DNA of 64,000 bases, from contig SCNI01000013.1 in NCBI GenBank assembly GCA_005502775.1, forward strand, positions 1 through 64,000. The letters are read 5' to 3'. Of this stretch, positions 32,773 to 41,437 are shown in pieces (the first letter of the stretch is position 1; each line of letters opens with the position of its first letter). Origin of the DNA: Microbacteriaceae bacterium 3FA27C10. Lineage in GTDB: Bacteria; Actinomycetota; Actinomycetes; Actinomycetales; Microbacteriaceae. A model generated the notes under the pieces. The model was not told the origin of the DNA. It was given only the letters and a program-made list of their open reading frames with translations, and made no database searches. The translations under genes were made by a program, and so were the position numbers.

Positions 32773-34251
32773 GTGAGCACAAAGAATGTCGACGTCGCAT
32801 TGATTGGCGGTGGCATCATGAGTGCCACCCTCGGCACCATGATCAAGCAGCTCCAGCCCGACTGGTCGATCATGATCTTCGAGCGCCTGAGCGACGTGGG
32901 GCAGGAGAGCTCGAACCCCTGGAACAACGCCGGCACCGGCCACGCCGCCCTCGCCGAGCTCAACTACATGCCCGAGGCCGCCGACGGCAGCATCGAGCCC
33001 ACCCGGGCCGTGAAGATCAACGAGCAGTTCCAGGTGAGCCGTCAGTTCTGGGCCTCGCTGGTGGAGCAGGGCGTTCTGCCCCACCCCACCTCGTTCATCA
33101 ACCCGACCCCGCACATGACCTTCGTGCGCGGGGAGGACAACGTCGACTACCTGCGCCGCCGCTACGAGCTACTGAAGAACGAGCCCCTCTTCGCGGGCAT
33201 CGAGTTCAGCGACGACCCGAAGGTGGTCTACCAGTGGGCACCGTTGCTGGTGCGCGACCGCCAGAAAGACGAGAAGATCGCCGCCACCCGCGTGCCCTCC
33301 GGCACCGACGTCGACTTCGGCTCGCTCACGCACGAACTCTTCGACTACCTCGTGGCCAACGGCGCCACCCTGCGACTCGACACCGACGTCAAGAAGCTCA
33401 AGAAGCAGAAGGACGGCAGTTGGAACGTCTCGGTGCGCGAGCGCATCGGCAACACCCCCTACACCGTGAACGCCAAGTTCGTGTTCGTGGGCGCCGGTGG
33501 GCACGCGCTCCCGCTGCTGCAGAAGTCGGGCATCCCCGAGATCAAGGGCTTCGGCGGCTTTCCCATCAGCGGCAAGTTCTTCCGCACCGACAACCCCGCC
33601 GTCGTCGCCCAGCACCAGGCCAAGGTCTACGGCAAGGCCGCCGTCGGCGCCCCGCCCATGTCGGTGCCGCACCTCGACACCCGCGTGGTCGACGGGCAGT
33701 CGTCGCTGCTGTTCGGCCCCTACGCCGGATTCAGCCCCAAGTTCCTCAAGTCGAGTTCGTGGCTCGACCTGCCGGCCAGCATCCGGGCGCACAACATCGG
33801 GCCGATGCTCGCCGTGGCTCGCGACAATGGCGACCTCATGAAGTACCTCATCGGCGAGCTGCTCGCGTCGCGCAAGAAGAAGCTCGCCGCTCTGCGCGAG
33901 TTCATGCCCACCGCCGACCCCAAGGACTGGTACCTCATCACTGCCGGCCAGCGGGTGCAGGTGATGAAGAAGGATGCGAAGAAGGGCGGGGTGCTGCAGT
34001 TCGGCACCGAGGTCATCACCGCCGCCGACGGCTCCATCTCGGGCCTCCTCGGGGCCTCGCCCGGCGCATCCACGGCCGTGCCGATCATGCTCGACCTGCT
34101 CGCGAAGTGCTTCCCCGAGGAGTACCCGGCGTGGGAGAAGCGGCTCGGCAAGCTCATCCCCTCGCTCGGCACCCAGCTCAACGAGCACAAGCGCCAGGCC
34201 GAGAAGACCCTCGAAGCCACCGCAGAAGTGCTCGAACTGACCCGCGGATGA
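32773..34251 (+). CDS. mqo: Malate:quinone oxidoreductase
   Basis: A 492-aa FAD enzyme from GTG 32773. It oxidises malate to oxaloacetate and passes electrons to menaquinone at the inner face of the membrane, as a TCA-cycle step. The FAD-binding start is VDVALIGGGIMSATLGTMIK, then IMIFERLSDVGQESSNPWNN, and the substrate loop begins AGTGHAALAELNYMPE. The middle has FVFVGAGGHALPLLQKSGIP and the C-terminus LLGASPGASTAVPIMLDLL. Length and motifs agree with the corynebacterial Mqo type. Its TGA overlaps the ATG of the next gene (ATGA), which suggests coupled expression with the membrane acyltransferase. Confidence 0.96.
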   Translation: MSTKNVDVALIGGGIMSATLGTMIKQLQPDWSIMIFERLSDVGQESSNPWNNAGTGHAALAELNYMPEAADGSIEPTRAVKINEQFQVSRQFWASLVEQGVLPHPTSFINPTPHMTFVRGEDNVDYLRRRYELLKNEPLFAGIEFSDDPKVVYQWAPLLVRDRQKDEKIAATRVPSGTDVDFGSLTHELFDYLVANGATLRLDTDVKKLKKQKDGSWNVSVRERIGNTPYTVNAKFVFVGAGGHALPLLQKSGIPEIKGFGGFPISGKFFRTDNPAVVAQHQAKVYGKAAVGAPPMSVPHLDTRVVDGQSSLLFGPYAGFSPKFLKSSSWLDLPASIRAHNIGPMLAVARDNGDLMKYLIGELLASRKKKLAALREFMPTADPKDWYLITAGQRVQVMKKDAKKGGVLQFGTEVITAADGSISGLLGASPGASTAVPIMLDLLAKCFPEEYPAWEKRLGKLIPSLGTQLNEHKRQAEKTLEATAEVLELTRG

Positions 34252-35570
34252 GTTCTCCCCCGGGAGAGGCCAGCGCCCTTCCCGGGCCGGATGCTGCTGC
34301 CGCGGCCGGGCCGGGCCGCATCGTCGGGCTCGACCTGGCGCGCTTCGTGGCCATCGCGGGCATGATCGCCACGCACACCTGGCTCTACGCCGACCTGCCC
34401 TCGGGGGAGCGCATCGCGGGGAGCGCGCTGTTCGACGGGCGCGCATCCGCTCTGTTCGCCGTGCTCGCGGGCGTGGGCATAGTGCTCTCGACGCGGGTGG
34501 CGGTGGCCTCTGGGCGCGTGGGCTCGGCGCGGATGATGGTGCTCGGGCGGGGGGCCGTGCTCATCGCGCTGGGGCTCACGCTCGACCTCGTCGACGTGCG
34601 GCTGCTCGTGATCCTCGTGTACTACGGCGTGATGTTCTGGCTCATCGCTCCGCTCGTGGCCGCGCCCGCCTGGGTGCTGGCCGTGGCCACCGGAGTCGTG
34701 GCGGTCGGGGCGCCCGTTCTGTCGTGGCTCGTGGCGCTGTGGAGTGCGCCGTCGATCGCCGCGGCCCGCGCTGCGGGGGAGCACGTGGTGAGCGGGAACG
34801 TGTCCTGGGCCGACCTCGGCGACCCCGTGGGGGTGCTGCGCGAGGTGCTGTTCACCGGGTCGTACCCGGCGGTGATCTGGCTGGCCTACGGGCTGGGCGG
34901 GGTGCTGGTGGGAAGGGCCGTGCTGCGCATCCGGTCGGTCGCGACGCTGCGCTCGGTGGGGGTGCGTGTGGCACTCGTGGGGGTCGCGGTGTGGCTGCTG
35001 GGGCTGGTGGTCAGTTCGGTCGCGCTGGGGCCGCTGGGGGCCGCGGCCGGCGTGGCGGCGGATGCGCGCATCCCGGCCTCTCAAGGTCTCGGCCTGCTGC
35101 TGCAATCGGGCAGCGGGCATCCCTCGGCCAGCAGCGCCTGGTATCTGCTGACGCCGGCGGCGCACACCGGTTCGACGCTCGATCTGCTGCTCACCGGCGG
35201 GTTCGCGGTGACGGCCATCGGGGTGCTGATGCTCGTGGGGAGCGTGCTCGGGCCGGTGGCGCAGCGCATCCTCGTGCCGGTGATCGGGGCGGGGCGGGCG
35301 CCGCTCACGAGCTACACGGCGCACGTGCTGCTGGTGGCGGTGGTGACGGGGCTGCTGCTGCCGGGGCCGTGGTCTTCGCTGACGTATGCCGATGCGGTGG
35401 CACTCGGCACGCCGTGGTACCTGTCGAGCTTCGGGATGTTCGCGCTGAACCTCGGGGTGGTGCTGGTGATCGGCACGGTGCTGATGCTGCTCGGGCGGCG
35501 CGGGCCGCTCGAGACGGTGGTGACGTGGGCGGGGGGCGCCGTGGGGCGCGTCGTGCCGCGGCGCCCGTAG
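34248..35570 (+). CDS. Integral membrane acyltransferase-like protein (heparan-alpha-glucosaminide acetyltransferase / DUF1624-DUF418 type)
   Basis: A 440-aa protein from ATG 34248, overlapping mqo. After a 25-residue Ala/Pro-rich leader it has RIVGLDLARFVAIAGMIATH, the family signature of a first helix with (G)xDxxR and a histidine at its end. About ten more membrane helices follow, with ILVYYGVMFWLIAPLV and YPAVIWLAYGLGGVLVGRAV. The C-terminus includes GRAPLTSYTAHVLLVAVVTG, typical of this superfamily. The group transfers acyl groups across membranes to a glycan or lipid acceptor. The acceptor here is unknown, and the link to mqo is only positional. Confidence 0.85.
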   Translation: MSSPPGEASALPGPDAAAAAGPGRIVGLDLARFVAIAGMIATHTWLYADLPSGERIAGSALFDGRASALFAVLAGVGIVLSTRVAVASGRVGSARMMVLGRGAVLIALGLTLDLVDVRLLVILVYYGVMFWLIAPLVAAPAWVLAVATGVVAVGAPVLSWLVALWSAPSIAAARAAGEHVVSGNVSWADLGDPVGVLREVLFTGSYPAVIWLAYGLGGVLVGRAVLRIRSVATLRSVGVRVALVGVAVWLLGLVVSSVALGPLGAAAGVAADARIPASQGLGLLLQSGSGHPSASSAWYLLTPAAHTGSTLDLLLTGGFAVTAIGVLMLVGSVLGPVAQRILVPVIGAGRAPLTSYTAHVLLVAVVTGLLLPGPWSSLTYADAVALGTPWYLSSFGMFALNLGVVLVIGTVLMLLGRRGPLETVVTWAGGAVGRVVPRRP

Positions 35571-35587
35571 CCGCCGCTGAGTCTGCT

Positions 35588-36069
35588 GAATACACGCCGC
35601 TGCTCGACGGGGTGACCGTCGGCGGAGAGCGTACCGAGGATGAGAAGCAGATCTTGGCGTTGAGCGAGGCATACAGCGAACTCGACGAACTCGTGGGTCG
35701 CGGCGAGTTCGACCTCACGAAGTCAGTCTCCGATGAGTTGCATCGCGCGCTCGCCATTCACGAAGCGCTCGAGAGTGGCCACTTTCGCGGGGAAGGGCAC
35801 GCATCGGGCGGTGGCTCGGTGCGGTTCTCGAACGGCGGGCGTGTCGACGGCATCGACCCCGGGCCGGACGGGAGCAGTTCTACTTCGACGGCAACAAGTG
35901 CACTGCGCGCTTGATGATGACCGGCGAACTGATGAGGAACGGATTCGATGCGGTGAGCATCCCGTTCGCACGTCGCCTCGAATACAACCTGGCGCTCGAC
36001 ACGCTCTTCGAGACGTCGGACGCGACGGAACTCCTCACCTTTCTCGTGTCGTGCGCGGCTACTCTGTGA
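35588..36069 (+). pseudogene. Broken Fic-family gene (internal deletion, frameshift, no start)
   Basis: The first frame reads YTPLLDGVTVGGERTEDEKQ, then FDLTKSVSDELHRALAIHEA, LESGHFRGEG and GRVDGIDPGPDG, the N-terminal half of an actinobacterial Fic protein. At about 35870 the frame shifts, and EQFYFDGNKCTARLMMTGEL, RNGFDAVSIPFARRLEYN and FLVSCA follow, the Fic active-site segment and C-terminus. Intact relatives have roughly 40 more residues between these parts. The site reads FDGNKC where an Arg is expected after the GN. There is no in-frame ATG or Shine-Dalgarno. Fic enzymes transfer AMP to proteins; this copy must be inactive. Confidence 0.8.
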
Positions 36070-36086
36070 GTTCCGAGGCCGCTGAA

Positions 36087-36602
36087 GGGTGGGAGATCGA
36101 TGCGCTCGTCCACGCCGATGCCGGGCGATCCCTGGCCGCACGACATGGTGCTCACGATCGAGAACCCGCCGCACGCACTCCATGAGCTTCTCTGGATTCG
36201 CATGCGGGAGTCCCGACCGAGCAGTCGATCTTCGATCGGCTCACGGATGCGGCGGTCGGGTCGCCCGAACGGGCACAACTGCTCGAGCGGCTGGTGGGAC
36301 CGTCGTGGCGCGAGCGGTTCGGCGATGAGGCGTTGACGGCCGAGTTCACCGACTGGGAGGCGGCGCGGTTCGAAGAGCTTCGCTCGGAGGTGGTCACGTC
36401 GGCGGCGGAGTCTCCTGAGCGGAAGGCGCTCGACGCGCTGGTTCCGGCCTGGCGGGCGGGGCTCACCAAGCTGGTACTCATACCTTGTCGTGGGTCGTAC
36501 ACGCGGCCGATCGGCTCGGCGGGCCTGCTGCTCACTGAGGAGACGCGGAGCGATCCGGAACTCTACTCGGCTGCACTGCGAGAATTTCGTCGCGGCCGCT
36601 AG
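36087..36602 (+). pseudogene. Frameshifted hypothetical gene
   Basis: Three frames read as one protein: WEIDALVHADAG, then (shift near 36125) DPWPHDMVLTIENPPHALHE, then (shift near 36210) VPTEQSIFDRLTDAAVGSPE, followed by GPSWRERFGDEALTAEFTDW and AGLTKLVLIPCRGSYTRPIG. Composition and codon use stay coding-like across the joins. The family is unknown to me. Two frameshifts next to a broken Fic gene make decay more likely than sequencing error. Confidence 0.6.
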
Positions 36603-36651
36603 CAATCACATCGCGGATCGTCGCGCCGAGAGGTGCTCTTCTGTCGCGGCG

Positions 36652-37215
36652 TCAGCCCGCGTCGACGTGGAGGCGGTGGGCTCCGCAGGAGAGACAGCGG
36701 AACAGGTAGCCGGCGAGGTCGCCACCCTCGCTGAGCTCGGTGCGGAGCAGCTCCGGATCCCAGCCGAGGCCTCCCTCGACGTCGGCACGGAAGTCCGGCT
36801 CATGCAGGAACTTCTCGAGATCGCTCGAGCCGATGTCGCCGAGGAAGGCACATGGGCGCCCGCAGTGCGAACGCCACTCCTCCTGCTGCCAGGATGGATA
36901 GGAGGGGGTGCGAGTCGTCACCTCCCTCGCTTCGGCCTCGTCGACCGTGAGCGGCTGGCGCGAATCGTGCGGCACTCCGTCGATGCCCGCATAGTCCGAG
37001 AACTCGCCGTCGAAGACCCGAGCGGCAGTCCCGTCTGCGACACACCAGGGACAGATGTACTCAACCTCTTCACGCGAGTAGAACGAGGAGGTGTAGCGCA
37101 TCGTGCGAGGCGTGTTGCAGGCCTGGCAGAGGCCTTCGGCGGACTCGAACAGGCCGAGGGCATAGGCGTTCGGGCTGAAGCGGAACTCGGGCAGATCGGT
37201 GGAGGCGTTGTGCAC
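36652..37215 (-). CDS. CbrC / UPF0167-family protein
   Basis: A 187-aa protein from GTG 37215. It starts LPEFRFSPNAYALGLFESAE. Paired cysteines follow: CQACNTPR near residue 30, ICPWC near 53, then CGRPCAFLGDIG and a final CLSCGAHRLH. FYSREEVEYICPWCVADGTA and AFLGDIGSSDLEKFLHE are typical of the CbrC (colicin E2 tolerance) family, small cytoplasmic proteins with likely zinc sites. The biochemical function is not established. It lies leftward, downstream of the 291-aa gene, and is separate from the broken genes at 35.6-36.6 kb. Confidence 0.87.
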   Translation of the reverse strand: MHNASTDLPEFRFSPNAYALGLFESAEGLCQACNTPRTMRYTSSFYSREEVEYICPWCVADGTAARVFDGEFSDYAGIDGVPHDSRQPLTVDEAEAREVTTRTPSYPSWQQEEWRSHCGRPCAFLGDIGSSDLEKFLHEPDFRADVEGGLGWDPELLRTELSEGGDLAGYLFRCLSCGAHRLHVDAG

Positions 37216-37264
37216 GCTGCGATTGTCGCACGACCGCCTCGACGCAGCGGCCGCGCGGCGCCGG

Positions 37265-38140
37265 TCAGCGGCCGAAGAGGTCGTCCAAGCCAGGCAGGGT
37301 GAAGCCGGATGCGAGGCCGCTGACCTGTTCGCCGAGACCGCCCACCTGTTCGCCGAGGTCGGCGACTGACTCGCCTGCTCCTGTGGCCAGCTCGCCGACT
37401 CCGCCCGCGACGCCATCGAGCCCGCCCGTGAGGGCCTCGAGGTCGAGGGCACCTGCCAAGGCGTCGAAATCGACGCCGAACGAGGCGGCCTGCTCCAGGA
37501 GCGGACCGGCCAGTGAGCTGAGTACCGCACCGCCGGCCACCGCGGCGAGCATGCCGCCTGCCGCGAGCCCGGCGCCCGCGACGGCGCCGCCGGCGAGCGT
37601 TCCGCCGCCTACTCCGCCGCCGGCGCGAGCGAGCAGGCCGCGGAGCACGCCGGGTCGAGCCGCCTCGGTGCGGGTGGCTGCGCGCGCGAGGTCGTCGGGC
37701 GCGCAGGATCGAGGCTGCTCCGACTCCGGGAGCTCGGCGCGCATCCGATTCTCGACCTGGGCGCGCTGAGCCGGGGTCAGTCGCGCGAACGCCTCGCGGT
37801 GGACCTGCTCGAGCTGGTGCGGGTCGGCCGTCTGCAGGAGATAGTCGTAGCGGGCGATCGCGGCTCGGTCGGCCTGAGTCGCCGGGGCGGTGGGGGCCTC
37901 GCGGCCGGCTGGGGTCGCGCGAGAGGAAGGGGAGGTGGGCTCGGTCCGGTCGGTCTGAGCGCCGGGAGCCGCCGAGCGCCCGTCGCCCGTCAGGGCATCC
38001 GCCGCGCCACGCACGATCGACCGCCAATCATGCTGCCCCGAAGCGCCAGCATGAGTCGCGCGCGAGCCGGAGCCCGCCGCGGCCCCCGACCCGTCGAGAG
38101 CCTTCTTGGCCAGATCGCCGAGTTTCGAGAACATGCTCAC
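37265..38140 (-). CDS. Conserved hypothetical protein coupled to terC, 291 aa
   Basis: GTG 38140 overlaps the terC stop (GTGA) and has aaaggaag about 9 nt upstream; ATG 38134 would remove only two residues. The N-terminus MFSKLGDLAKKALDGSG is amphipathic. A disordered Ala/Pro/Ser stretch follows. The recognisable block is YDYLLQTADPHQLEQVHREA, then FARLTPAQRAQVENRMR, a helical motif recurrent in actinobacterial proteins that I recall being mislabelled cation-transporting ATPase. A Gly/Ala hydrophobic stretch (about 180-225) and repeating GGVGELATGAGESVADLGEQ-type helices end the protein. The genetic link to TerC suggests a role in the same metal or stress response. Confidence 0.7.
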   Translation of the reverse strand: MSMFSKLGDLAKKALDGSGAAAGSGSRATHAGASGQHDWRSIVRGAADALTGDGRSAAPGAQTDRTEPTSPSSRATPAGREAPTAPATQADRAAIARYDYLLQTADPHQLEQVHREAFARLTPAQRAQVENRMRAELPESEQPRSCAPDDLARAATRTEAARPGVLRGLLARAGGGVGGGTLAGGAVAGAGLAAGGMLAAVAGGAVLSSLAGPLLEQAASFGVDFDALAGALDLEALTGGLDGVAGGVGELATGAGESVADLGEQVGGLGEQVSGLASGFTLPGLDDLFGR

Positions 38141-39177
38141 TTCGAGGCTTCCTTTCGCTCGACAGAAGTCGCCGGGGCCGACGGAGGTGCCGCCGCAGCG
38201 ATCGGGGCGCGCCGCGCGTCGCCGCGCGTCTTCAGCAGGCTCGCGGTGGTGGCGACGGCGATGGTCGCGCCGATGAACAGCAACGAGAACCAGATCGGGA
38301 TCTCGGGCACCCACAGCACGGGCTTCCCGCCGTTGATGAACGGCAACTCGTTGACGTGCAGGGCGTGGAACACGAGCTTCACCCCGATGAACGCCAGGAT
38401 GACGGCGAGCCCCTGCGAGAGGTAGACCAGCCGTTCGAGCAGGCCCCCGATGAGGAAGAACAGCTGCCGGAGGCCCATCAGCGCGAACGCATTGGCCGTG
38501 AACACGATGTACGCCTCGTTGGTGAGGCCGTAGATGGCGGGGATGGAGTCGACCGCGAAGATCAGGTCGATGAAGCCGATGGCGATGATGGTGAGCAGCA
38601 TCGGCGTGACGAAGCGCCTGCCGTTCTTCACCACGGTGAGCTTGTCGTCGTTGTACTCGTCGCTGACGGGCAGGACGCGGCGCACGAGACCCATGAAGCG
38701 GCCGTTCGCCGGGTCGGACTCGTGGTTCGAGAAGGCCTGCCGGTAGGCGAGGAACAACAGGAGCGCGCCGAAGAGGTAGAAGATCCACGACAGGTTCTCG
38801 ATCAGGGTCGCGCCGACCGCGATGAACCCGCCGCGCAGGATGAGCGCGATGACGATGCCGATCATCAGCACCTTCTGCTGATAGGCCTTCGGCACCGCGA
38901 AGGCCGACATCACGAGCAGGAACACGAAGAGGTTGTCGATCGACAGGGCCTTCTCGGTGAGGTAGCCGGCGAAGTACTCGCCGCCGTAGGTCCAGCCGGA
39001 GACGGCGCCGATCCCCACCCCGAAGAGCAGTGCGAGGCCGATGTAGAACGCCGACCAGCGCGCGGACTCGGCGATGGTGGGCTCGTGCGGCTTGCGCACA
39101 TGGGCGAAGAACTCGTAGACGAAGAAGGCGATCGTGACGAGGATCGTGATGATCCAGATCAGCGGGGTGACCTGCAT
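38137..39177 (-). CDS. TerC/Alx-family membrane protein (probable Mn2+ exporter)
   Basis: A 346-aa protein from ATG 39177. It has about nine helices, starting LIWIITILVTIAFFVYEFFA. The family core is clear: EYFAGYLTEKALSIDNLFVF, with its E and D/N metal residues, and IGFIDLIFAVDSIPAIYGLT with FAVDSIPAI. EAYIVFTANAFALMGLRQLF, VKLVFHALHVNELPF and a disordered tail complete it. TerC/Alx proteins export Mn2+ or support metal loading of secreted enzymes. The yybP-ykoY riboswitch directly upstream supports Mn2+ as the signal. The downstream 291-aa gene is translationally coupled. Confidence 0.93.
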   Translation of the reverse strand: MQVTPLIWIITILVTIAFFVYEFFAHVRKPHEPTIAESARWSAFYIGLALLFGVGIGAVSGWTYGGEYFAGYLTEKALSIDNLFVFLLVMSAFAVPKAYQQKVLMIGIVIALILRGGFIAVGATLIENLSWIFYLFGALLLFLAYRQAFSNHESDPANGRFMGLVRRVLPVSDEYNDDKLTVVKNGRRFVTPMLLTIIAIGFIDLIFAVDSIPAIYGLTNEAYIVFTANAFALMGLRQLFFLIGGLLERLVYLSQGLAVILAFIGVKLVFHALHVNELPFINGGKPVLWVPEIPIWFSLLFIGATIAVATTASLLKTRGDARRAPIAAAAPPSAPATSVERKEASK

Positions 39178-39206
39178 GGGTGTACTCCAAAGGGAATCGG
39201 CGTGAA

Positions 39207-39320
39207 CGATGACGCCAAGGTCTCCTCCGCCCCGATCGAGATCGGAACCTGTGGCCCGGGATGCTTCGACGCATCCGTATTGACGGGCTCACCGCAGACG
39301 GGAGTACTCCCCTTGTTGCC
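39207..39320 (-). promoter_or_regulatory. yybP-ykoY (Mn2+) riboswitch upstream of terC
   Basis: Read on the minus strand, the leader opens with caaggggagtact (39301-39317), carries a G/C hairpin with cccgggccac in the middle and closes with ggaggagaccttgg (39214-39227). GGGGAGUA at the 5' side and GAGACCUUG at the 3' side are the two conserved halves of the metal-binding loop of this riboswitch class. It ends about 30-35 nt before ATG 39177, so it can gate translation or transcription. The class turns on terC-type genes when Mn2+ is high. Confidence 0.88.
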
Positions 39321-39401
39321 TCCACGATACCGCACGCCGCCCGGAGACGCGATTCGGGGGACGATCGGCCGGCGTCGAGCGAGCGACTGCGAGAATCAGG
39401 T

Positions 39402-40004
39402 GTGAGTTCGGATTCTGCGACAGCGGCTGACCGGCTGTTGCGGCGCGGGCAGGCACTGGAGATCGCGACGCTCGCCTGGAACGTGGTGGGGGTCGTGGTG
39501 CTCGCAGCGCTCGCCGTGAGCGCGTCGTCGGTCGCGCTGCTCGGCTTCGGGCTCGACAGCCTGATCGAGATCGGTGCGAGCACGGTGGTGCTGTGGGAGC
39601 TCTCCGGCACCGGTGAAGCACGTCAGCGGCGGGCCCTTCGCTTGATCGGCGTCGCCTTCGTGCTGCTGGCGGCCTACCTCGTCGTGCAGTCGTCGGTGGC
39701 CTTGCTCACGGCGCATCACGCCTCGCCGAGCACCGCGGGAATCGTGTGGACGGGGGCGACCGCGCTGGTCATGTTCGCCCTCGCCTTCGGCAAGGCGCGC
39801 ACCGGGCGCGCGCTCGGCAATCCGGTGCTGATCACCGAAGGGCGCGTCACACTCATCGACGGCGTGCTCGCCGTGACCGTGCTGCTGGGCCTCGCCGCGG
39901 ATGCCGCACTCGGCTGGTGGTGGGCCGACCCGGTGGCCGGCTTCGTGATCGTCTACTACGCCGTCCGCGAGGCCGTGCACATCTTCAGGCCGGCCGGTGC
40001 CTGA
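39402..40004 (+). CDS. Cation-efflux-like (CDF) membrane protein
   Basis: A 200-aa protein from GTG 39402; the frame is open from 39261, but the earlier part overlaps the divergent riboswitch and lacks coding character. Five to six helices are visible: EIATLAWNVVGVVVLAALAV, then VALLGFGLDSLIEIGASTVV, whose GxDSxxE corresponds to the metal-site helix of cation diffusion facilitators. Later LITEGRVTLIDGVLAVTVLL, then AALGWWWADPVAGFVIVYYA, with D and WADPxAG typical of CDF helix 5-6. It lacks the cytoplasmic C-terminal domain. It is divergent from the Mn-responsive terC operon, so metal export is plausible; the substrate is not established. Confidence 0.8.
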   Translation: MSSDSATAADRLLRRGQALEIATLAWNVVGVVVLAALAVSASSVALLGFGLDSLIEIGASTVVLWELSGTGEARQRRALRLIGVAFVLLAAYLVVQSSVALLTAHHASPSTAGIVWTGATALVMFALAFGKARTGRALGNPVLITEGRVTLIDGVLAVTVLLGLAADAALGWWWADPVAGFVIVYYAVREAVHIFRPAGA

Positions 40005-40027
40005 GGCCCGACCCCGGATGCACGGAG

Positions 40028-40504
40028 TCAGTCGGTGTGACGGCGGAGCCACACGCGTGCCAGCAGCGCGCCGACCAGGGCGCCGAGAGTGTTGGCGATG
40101 ACGTCGTCGACCGTGCCGTAGCGGCCCGGGAGAAAGAAGAACTGGGCGGTCTCTATGAGCGAGGACACCCCGAAGCAGAGCAGCACGGCGAAGGCCCATC
40201 GTCGCAGGCCGAACAGCACCGCCACGAGCAGGCCGAGCGGCACGAACATCGCCACGTTGGCCAGGAACTCCACCTGCGGGTAGTCGATGAACATCAACAC
40301 CCGGAGTCGATGCACCGCCTTGAGCAGCGCCAGCAACGTCGAGTGTGAGGGCGCATCGACGGGAGTCGGCCACGCCACGATGAGCAGCACGATGAGCGAG
40401 TAGGCGACGAGCAGCCCGGCTGCGAGGGGCCGCGCTCGACGGCGCGACGGCGAGGGAGTGGGCGAAGGCGTCGGCGACGACCGCGGCGACGACGCCGTCG
40501 GCAC
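40028..40504 (-). CDS. VanZ-family membrane protein
   Basis: A 158-aa protein from GTG 40504. After a Pro/Ser/Arg-rich leader it has four to five helices (LLVAYSLIVLLIVAWPTPVD). The VanZ core is VEFLANVAMFVPLGLLVAVL, then SSLIETAQFFFLPGRYGTVD and DVIANTLGALVGALLARVWL. The family includes teicoplanin-resistance VanZ; most members have no assigned function. It begins 2 nt after the TetR gene stop, so the two form an operon and VanZ is a candidate target of that regulator. Confidence 0.88.
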   Translation of the reverse strand: MPTASSPRSSPTPSPTPSPSRRRARPLAAGLLVAYSLIVLLIVAWPTPVDAPSHSTLLALLKAVHRLRVLMFIDYPQVEFLANVAMFVPLGLLVAVLFGLRRWAFAVLLCFGVSSLIETAQFFFLPGRYGTVDDVIANTLGALVGALLARVWLRRHTD

Positions 40505-40506
40505 GG

Positions 40507-41322
40507 TCAGGGTGTCTCGCTCTCGCGTGGTGCCGGCGTCGGCGAAGTCGGTCGTTCAGCACGCGACCCCGGGTCGAGCAGGGGCGCGACGGCCTCTGGC
40601 GCTGCAGCAGGCCGCACCGCCCCGGTTGCCGGCTCGGGCACTGCGCCGGTGCCGCTGGTCTCCCGCAACCGGTCGAGCTCACTCGTGAGCGGCACCACGA
40701 CGACCGTGTCGCGCAGCAGCCCGTCTACGTCCGCCGCACTGAGCCCGGCCAGCAGCGTTCGCCACAGCGTCACCAGCTCGCGACGGCTGTCGGCGGTCTG
40801 CAGTCCGCGGTTCTCGGCTTCGAACAAGCCGAGACTCGCGTTCAGGATGATGCCGGTCGCCGCGCCCGCATCGGTCGCGCCCGGTAGCTGGCCGAGCCGC
40901 ACGGCCTCGCTCGCCTGCGCGTGCACCCAAGCCCGCCATTCGAAGGCCCCCGGCGGCAGCTCGAGCTGATTCGACTGCTGTTCGAGCAGCAGCCGCACCG
41001 CCGCCAGGCCCAACGGATTCTCGCGGGCGTCGAGCGCCGCCGTCAGCAGCAGGCTCAGCAGCCGGGGCACCCCGTGCCGCACGCCGTTCTCCACGGCGAC
41101 CCGCAGCTCTTCCCAGCGCGCATTCTGCAACTCCACGACCGCTGCCGCGAGCTCTTCTTTCGAGCGGAACTGGTGGTAGCCGAGTGCCGACTTCGGCCGG
41201 CCCATCGACTCGGCGATCGACGCGAAGCTCGTGCCCCGATAGCCGTGCGCGCCGAACTCCTGCGCGGACGCCTGGATGATCTGCGCCCGGGTCTCGGCCT
41301 TCTGCTCGTGTCGCGTCGGCAT
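40507..41322 (-). CDS. TetR-family regulator
   Basis: A 271-aa protein from ATG 41322 (MPTRHEQKAETRAQIIQASA). HTH: FGAHGYRGTSFASIAESMGR, then PKSALGYHQFRSKEELAAAV. The ligand-binding domain is helical (LLSLLLTAALDARENPLGLA). From about residue 205 a Pro/Ala-rich C-terminal extension of some 50 residues follows, unusual for the family. VanZ follows 2 nt later. The DNA-binding part resembles gamma-butyrolactone-receptor-like TetRs in the LGYHQFRSKEELA block, but the ligand is unknown. Confidence 0.88.
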   Translation of the reverse strand: MPTRHEQKAETRAQIIQASAQEFGAHGYRGTSFASIAESMGRPKSALGYHQFRSKEELAAAVVELQNARWEELRVAVENGVRHGVPRLLSLLLTAALDARENPLGLAAVRLLLEQQSNQLELPPGAFEWRAWVHAQASEAVRLGQLPGATDAGAATGIILNASLGLFEAENRGLQTADSRRELVTLWRTLLAGLSAADVDGLLRDTVVVVPLTSELDRLRETSGTGAVPEPATGAVRPAAAPEAVAPLLDPGSRAERPTSPTPAPRESETP

Positions 41323-41437
41323 CGCCCCAGCGTACCGGGCGCACCCGCGAGCTCCTCGCTCCAGGTGAGCGCGGTGCCGGCGCCGATCGCTTTCGCTATA
41401 CGATCGCCTTGTGGTGAACATCGGGGGAATCCCGAGC

